Notes under the pieces: generated by a model | The model's input: only the letters and a program-made list of their open reading frames with translations | Databases searched by the model: none | Told to the model about the DNA's origin: nothing | Made by a program: the position numbers and the translations under genes | Assembly: GCA_020809705.1 (NCBI GenBank) | Contig: CP085829.1 | Span: forward strand, 1,240,001-1,304,000 | Reading direction: 5' to 3' | DNA length: 64,000 nt | DNA from: Calonectria ilicicola | Lineage: Eukaryota; Ascomycota; Sordariomycetes; Hypocreales; Nectriaceae | In this document: positions 58,701 through 64,000 of the stretch, piece by piece | Numbering within the stretch: the stretch's first letter is position 1 | Layout of the letters: each line of letters starts with the position of its first letter

Positions 58701-61499
58701 GATGGCGAGAGTCGATCTACCTACTAACCTCGGACTTTTGAGTGGGGCCTATGACAATGAGATAAACTTGGAGAGTATAAACAACTGTTGGGCTTTCTTC
58801 CTCGAACCCGAGGTGTTGTTGTATGAACTGGATGACAGGGATTCATATCAGCGGTTCTCAGAGACAGAGCCAAAGACTATCATTGCTGCTGGCTTGCACA
58901 ATCCCATACTCTCTCGACTCCTCCTGGAGAAGAACTCTGATACAGTATTCGACAACAAAGTCATATTTACCAAGTGTGTGAAAGCATGGCTGTGTGCACC
59001 TGACCCTGAGGAAGAAACAAAAGATCTCGAGGTTATCCGACACCTTCTATACAGCTATTTACAGCGGCCAGAGAACGAAAGCAAACTCAATATGGCTTTG
59101 TTCATTTGCGCAGGAACATCCAGAGGCTCCCATGCAGTAACACGGCTTCTTGAGATAGGTGCAGATGCGAACTGCTCCCTTCTTGACGAGGATTATCGCA
59201 ATACTAGCACGCCTCTTGTAGCCGCTTGTCAATGTGTAAGCATTAGCAATGTGGAGGCGTTATTGAATGCAGGTGCCTACCCGAACCTTGAGGCCCAGTC
59301 AGGAAGGATCCCCTGCGTTGCTGCTTTTGCCGCGAGGTGGGGATTGAATAAGCAATTGGTAGAACAGCAACGCATCTTCAAGCTTCTCAAAAGTCATGAC
59401 CCTGGATTAAGCACAGCCTGCACCAAAGCCTTGACGAAACCAGCACCTGTCTTCCATAAATATGGATTTGAATCTCGTCCAGGATCCGTGCTTTGTGCCC
59501 TAATTATCCGCCGGCTTGGAAATCCCAACGAGGAAATCCCAATGGAGTTTTTGGAGTCTAATGAACTCTTAAATCATCTAGACGAACATCTTATCGGGGA
59601 CGATTATGGCACTCCGTTAATTGCAGCTTCTGTGACGAACCAAGTCGATTTCGTAGACTTCCTGCTGGAACATGGTGCAACCGTTCAAGCAAACGGCCAC
59701 CCTGGCACGGAGTGGTCGCATCCTGTCCTTGCCACCATCTTTGCTGATCGCTGGGATTTAGCATCAAGGTTTCTCGAGAAGTGGGATGCATTTTCCACTG
59801 AACTCTGTGGAGAGCAAAGGGCATGGTCAATGGCGCTCATGGTTGTCCTTGGTGGTGCGCAGGAATATCATGTCTGCGAACCGAACATTGCTTTGAAACT
59901 AATTGAAGGCGGCGTCAATATTGACTTTGCCATGGATGAAGGGATCTCGGCATCAATCCTCTCCAGGCCCAAGGATTCTGATGATTTGGATGATACAGAT
60001 CAATTTCAATGCCTATTTGACATAGGAACTCCTCTATATGCAGCTTGTTTTGGAGGGAACCTGACTTTGATCAAGAAGCTGCAAGATCTAAATGCAAGTG
60101 AAATGGCAGCTCCGGCAGCGTCGAGCGGAAACTGCCTGACTGCAGCCTCTGCGTCTAGAAATGTTGAAGCAGTAAAGATATTTATGGAAAGGAAAGATGA
60201 TGTTAATAAATGTTGCCCCGGGCGTGAGCGATGGTGTCCTCTCGTCTCTGCAGCACAAGAAGGGTATGAGACTGAGGAGACTGTGATGTTGCTGTTGGAA
60301 AATGGCGCTCGGGCGGATATATCCTTTCCTTTCAAGAACCCCCCCGCAGAGCGGTGCAGTCTGGAAGTCCTGGCTCTGAGACTTGGCAAATCACTCCATT
60401 TTTCGTTGTTTTGGAAGAGGATGTGGGATGATTGTACAGTGACGGGACCCTCCATACTACAAGCAAAACCCTTCTTCGGAACTCCATTCATCGCTGCCGC
60501 ATTTGGACATAGTGTGGACATTATGACACTCTTCGCCAAGCAAGAGGGGGTAGATGTGAACCAGGAAGTGAGCTGCGGTATTTATCCAACGGCAATGATG
60601 GCAACTTTAGACATGAAAAAAATGTACAGAGTCGCCGGTCCACTTCGCGAGCTTGGGGCAACCGAAATAACGATCAGTCAGATGCTGAACTTCAGCCACC
60701 CTTTTAGGGCCCTACGCAGTGATATGGTGAAGAAAAATGTTCGAACGGCTGTCCCTGGCAGCTTCTGGGGAAATATGATCACGCTCTGCGTCAATGTGGA
60801 AACGGCAATTCCTTACCTGCTCGAGCAAGGTGCTGATCCTGATGAAAGTGTTCCCGGAAGCTTCTACGGCTCCGCCTTCATAGCGGCATCAGCCCTCCTA
60901 CGCGCACAGACAATTTTTCACTTTCTCGAGCATGGATGTGACGTGAACGCTGTCGTGCCGGACAGTCCATTTGGGACGCCACTAATTGCCGCCTGCGCGG
61001 GACCAGCACATTATCCCTTTCAATGGAGCTTTTTTGAGGAGTACGATCTCAGGGACCCGCAGAATTGGTCGAGGGTACAATACGACGTGCTGTGCATGTT
61101 GCTAGACAAAGGCGCCGATCCGAATGTCACTCACAACGAATTTAGTCCACTGATCGCTTTCGCGTTATGCGACTGTGATGAAGAATACAAGATCAACGGA
61201 TTAAAACTGCTCCTGGACTATAAAGCCGACCGAGATGTAAGATTACCGCAATGGGGCTATAACAAGGTGAGCATCTGATATTATATCCATCAGTTTTACA
61301 ACGCGTCTTTCATGAAAAGCAATGATACACTTACCATGATCATTCTAACATCCATCATTAGACAACTGCCGGGAAACAGTGGTCAGCTCTTAGTATCTCG
61401 GAAGCAAGGGGAGAAAAAAAGATTATGGAGGTTTTAGAGCAATACAAAATTGCGGCAGCGCCATGTGTAGAGGGTGTGCATGTTGCGGAGTCGCAATAA
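55759..61499 (+). CDS. NLR: Helo-like N-domain - NACHT - ankyrin protein
   Basis: Six exons: 55759-56455, 56515-56539, 56596-57189, 57245-57518, 57589-61266, 61362-61499. All introns (55-95 bp) are GT...AG and phases close, giving 1801 residues. The ATG at 55759 gives MDAVASIISIVELTVSVSSA, the usual start of the fungal STAND N-terminal (Helo-like) domain; an in-frame ATG three codons earlier is possible. The NACHT P-loop GEAGAGKTVL (Lys237) is encoded by the 25-nt exon 2. Walker B is FLFIDALDECEK (about 335). RESGGMFRWVQCQ and LPSTLVETYERM are typical NACHT C-flank motifs. Exons 5-6 code for about 1270 residues of divergent ankyrin repeats (TPLVAACQCVSISNVEALLN, TPLIAASVTNQVDFVDFLL, TPFIAAAFGHSVDIMTLF). 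Probably an intracellular sensor whose N-domain drives cell death. Confidence 0.9.
56515..56539 (+). other. 25-nt microexon coding the Walker A motif
   Basis: Exon 2 of the NLR gene. It lies between acceptor AACAG and donor GTAAGT and supplies the AGAGKTVL core of the P-loop. Skipping it would both shift the frame and delete the nucleotide-binding loop. Confidence 0.8.
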
Positions 61500-61560
61500 A
61501 TGGGTGGTTGTGCTCTGAAATAACTTTTAGGGTGGATGAAAAGCGAGGGTAAGATCAAAG

Positions 61561-62444
61561 GTGCAAATTATTGAGGCGGATGAGTCCTCTTCTGGGTTTC
61601 GTAGCTTTGGAATTCTGGATTCAAATACTCCAGTATTGATTGAATGGAAACAATATGACGCAAGCTGGAAGGGACAAAAGGGCATCAAGCTCAGAGGAAG
61701 AATCCACAATCTTGCTCGACTCCTCCATGCTAATTCGAAGCCTGATGAACTTCTTACGCTTAATTGTCTGGGCTTTTTTGATGATTACGAAAGAAGCAGA
61801 TGTGATCTAGTATTTGCATATCCATCGACTGCTGAGGTGAAGCCGAGGATGAGGGCCCTAAAGTCACTATTGGAATGGCCTACACTAGAAACATTACCAA
61901 CGCTCGATGAGCGCTATCACATTGCCCACTCGCTTAGTATTTCTCTAGCTATTCTCCATGCTACAGGGTGGCTTCAAAAAAGCATAAGAATTTACAACGT
62001 CATGTTTTGTATAATTTATGGGCGGCCAAATTGGTCACAGCCTTACCTCGTCGGTTTCAACTTTTCACAACCGGATGCGACGGATGAAACATCCGAGAAA
62101 CCAGAACAAAGTGCCAGCTTTAACTTGTACCGGCATCCATCTGCACAGGGTATTCCCGGGGAGTCTTACCGTAAAGTCTTTGATATTTACAGCATGGGGA
62201 TTGTTTCATTGGAGATTGGCATATGGCGTCAGGCGTGGAGCTTATGGCGAGAAGGAACAAGCGCGATTCAGTTTAGTGCTCTAGTTATTCGGAAGACATC
62301 CGATCTTTTGGGACATTATATGGGATCACAGTACCAAAGTACGGTTCTAAAATGCTCAATGGTGACTTAGAGAAAAGAAAGGATTCGGTGGTTAGAGCTT
62401 TCTACTTGGAGGTGGTTGAAGTGATTGGAGAGCTAGCCGAATAA
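61561..62444 (+). pseudogene. Fragment of a HeLo-associated kinase-like protein
   Basis: Open from about 61540, but with no ATG; a TGA closes the frame at 61537. Recognisable parts are VLIEWKQYD, RIHNLARLLHANSKPDELL, LNCLGFFDD, LAILHATGWLQKSIRIYNVM, YLVGFNFSQPD, LYRHPSAQG and DIYSMGIVSLEIGIW. These follow the degenerate kinase-like domain that accompanies HeLo/prion-inhibition-type domains in fungi. The HRD aspartate position reads SIRIYN and the DFG position GFNF, so no catalysis is expected. The N-terminal HeLo domain is absent. Near 62335-62355 the frame changes: the ORF ends at 62370, while the adjacent frame continues as VVRAFYLEVVEVIGELAE to 62444. Together this indicates a 5'-truncated, frameshifted relic just downstream of an NLR. 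Confidence 0.65.
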
Positions 62445-63043
62445 TAGACATGGTACTGGCAAAATAAAAGTTGAATGATTATTTTCCTCGGGAAGCATGA
62501 AAGTAGAAAAGATCAATGTGATATCTGTGTCGAAAATAGTGAGACACATCCGTCCAACCAAAAACTCTTGTGGCAGACGGGATTAGAGGTTGGCGGTAGT
62601 TTCCTGCCATCTATATTATGATATTGCTTCAGTTCTATGGTCAATAAAGCATTCTGCAATAGCCCAATTGGACATTCAATATTGGCTTTTGGATGAACTC
62701 TAGTTTGGGTGTTTGAACTTTATTATGATTACAATAAGGGTTAGGGTTAGGGTCCCACAACCATGATATCCCCACGCTCAGGTTTCTTCCCTTTTTAGTT
62801 CAAAAAATCCTATAAAGTGCTATTATTCTTGCCAGATACTGTTGATATGACTGTTTTATACCAAAATTCTAAATTCCGGATTCTATAGTTCATTTTAAAT
62901 ACATGATCAAGTAGCATGTCATAATTCTATTGTCTTGATGAGAATCTTTAATTGCCAATGGAGCAAAAAAGGTGCCAACAGTTTTCTCAACTTCGGACAA
63001 AAGATTTAACATTCATCATTGACATAAAGGATGTGTTCTAAAT
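62445..63043. other. Intergenic with telomere-type motif
   Basis: AT-rich spacer between the kinase-like relic and the 3' end of the NRPS-like gene. Its only notable feature is the short TTAGGG-type array. Confidence 0.5.
62735..62753 (+). repeat. Interstitial telomere-type repeat, TAAGGG(TTAGGG)2
   Basis: One variant and two perfect copies of the fungal telomere hexamer, in an AT-rich intergenic spacer. It could be an old chromosome end, a repair scar, or a telobox-like protein-binding site. Confidence 0.85.
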
Positions 63044-64000
63044 CTAATACAGAAACCCGACATTTTTCCAACCTTGAATGTACATTTTCAACAAATCTTG
63101 ATCAATCGGCCCCAGTCCTCTTAGTGTCGCCGAATGTTCCCGGCTGCGTGTGGTATCCAATATCATTCCTCCACAAGACATGCGTGTGAAGTCCGCCTCG
63201 AAAAACTCCACTAGTAGTGCCGATGGGTTTTGTGAGATCAAGCTTGGTGGGAATTGGCGGACCCTATCTAACCATTCACCATATGGAATGACATTTTTCC
63301 CTGAGATACCAAGCAAGGGTGAAAGCATAGAAATCATCTCAGGCCAAGATTGTCGCACGGGGTTTTCAATATGGTAGATGGGATATGCAGGTTGCTCTCC
63401 CATCAATAATTCTCCCAGCGTAGCTGCGACATCATTGACTGGGCACCAAGACAAAACACCGGTCAAATCTGGCAGAGCGCCAAGAGTCTGAGGATTTGAT
63501 CAAATGAATCAAATGCTCGACTGGGTTCCAAAAGCCGTTCAGTTTCGAACCGGAGATTTGACCCACCCTTACAGCCATGACGCGGAAATGTTTTGGACTC
63601 TTGTGCAGTGTCTCATCCAACAATCGTTCGCAAATTAGTTTGGCATCGGCATAACCCATTGGCAAGGCAGAATCTGCATTGAATCTCTGTTCAGGAACAA
63701 CAGCTTCACCACTTCGGAAAGGGTGGCAGCCTGCGACTGAGACAGAAGAGACAAATTGAAATCCCACTGGCCGACTGCTTGATGGTCGTCGACTGGCAGC
63801 CTCGCGGCAAAGGTCAATCAAGTTTCGCATTGTTTTGAATTGAGGTTCAAATCCATTCGTAGGACGTGTCATACTCATAGCCCAAGCGTTGTGGACGACG
63901 TCGGTAGCGGTATCGGCAAGGTGCTCATAGTTGGTAGCTGAAAGACCTAACATGTTTGCAGAGGAGTTGGTTTCGATAATCTCAAGTTTTGACAGGGCAT
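63044..64000 (-). pseudogene. C-terminal thioester reductase domain of an NRPS-like enzyme (partial, frameshifted)
   Basis: The gene continues past the right edge. The visible part is an NAD(P)-binding reductase domain of the type that ends A-T-R (NRPS-like) enzymes. It shows VVHNAWAM, PQFKTMRNLIDLCREAA, FQFVSSVSVAG, GYADAKLICERLLDE, AVRVGQISGSKLNGFWNPVE, LSWCPVNDVAATLGELL, YPIYHIENPVRQSW, RMSCGGMILDT and the final FIQ-type helix MYIQGWKNVGFLY. YADAK holds the catalytic Tyr and Lys. Such domains release a thioester-bound acid as aldehyde or alcohol. The frame breaks at about 63480-63495: the upstream frame runs to a stop after LVPSQ, while the correct continuation (LGALPDLTGVLSW) is in the next frame. 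No splice sites explain it. It is either a real inactivating indel or a sequence error. Confidence 0.82.

Noticed and set aside
1..64000. CRISPR arrays, bacterial operons, transposase or reverse transcriptase genes
   Set aside because: None seen. Introns and gene families are fungal, and no transposon coding region or long terminal repeats were recognised by eye.

Overview
The window looks like nuclear DNA of a filamentous ascomycete (Pezizomycotina). Genes are separated by long non-coding stretches and carry short GT-AG introns, mostly 46-70 bp, several with CTAAC/CTGAC-like branch sites. The gene families are typical of these fungi: PDR-type ABC transporter, NLR/STAND proteins, small secreted cysteine-rich proteins and an NRPS-like reductase. 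I cannot name genus or species.

Left part (1-26.5 kb): a HAD phosphatase; a broken small conserved protein; a two-exon NLR with nucleoside phosphorylase, NACHT and ankyrin domains (3520-7471, minus); two related coiled-coil proteins; a secreted GH25 lysozyme-like protein; two small secreted Cys-rich proteins, one visible only after splicing; the decayed C-terminal WD40 end of another NLR-type protein; a small Zn-ribbon-like protein; and a seven-exon membrane protein with CorA-like topology.

Middle part (28-46 kb): a tRNA-like element with an insertion in its D-loop; a complete 11-exon, 1464-residue PDR transporter; a double-hotdog acyl-CoA thioesterase-like gene; an NLR with a SesB-like alpha/beta-hydrolase domain, NB-ARC and TPR-like repeats; then a CHAT (caspase-like) protease gene, disrupted, divergent from a gene whose product resembles fungal gasdermins. 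A 15-bp-unit minisatellite lies between the last two.

Right part (47-64 kb): a secreted protein with a duplicated Cys module; a relic; a secreted unknown; a carboxylesterase; a six-exon, 1801-residue NLR (Helo-like N-domain, NACHT, ankyrin) whose P-loop is carried by a 25-nt microexon; a frameshifted HeLo-associated kinase-like fragment; three telomere-type hexamers; and, running off the window edge, the C-terminal reductase domain of an NRPS-like enzyme, with a frameshift.

The unifying theme is programmed cell death and non-self recognition: three intact NLRs of different architecture, relics of others, and a protease/pore-former pair in which the protease looks inactivated. All assignments come from reading translations; no database search was run.
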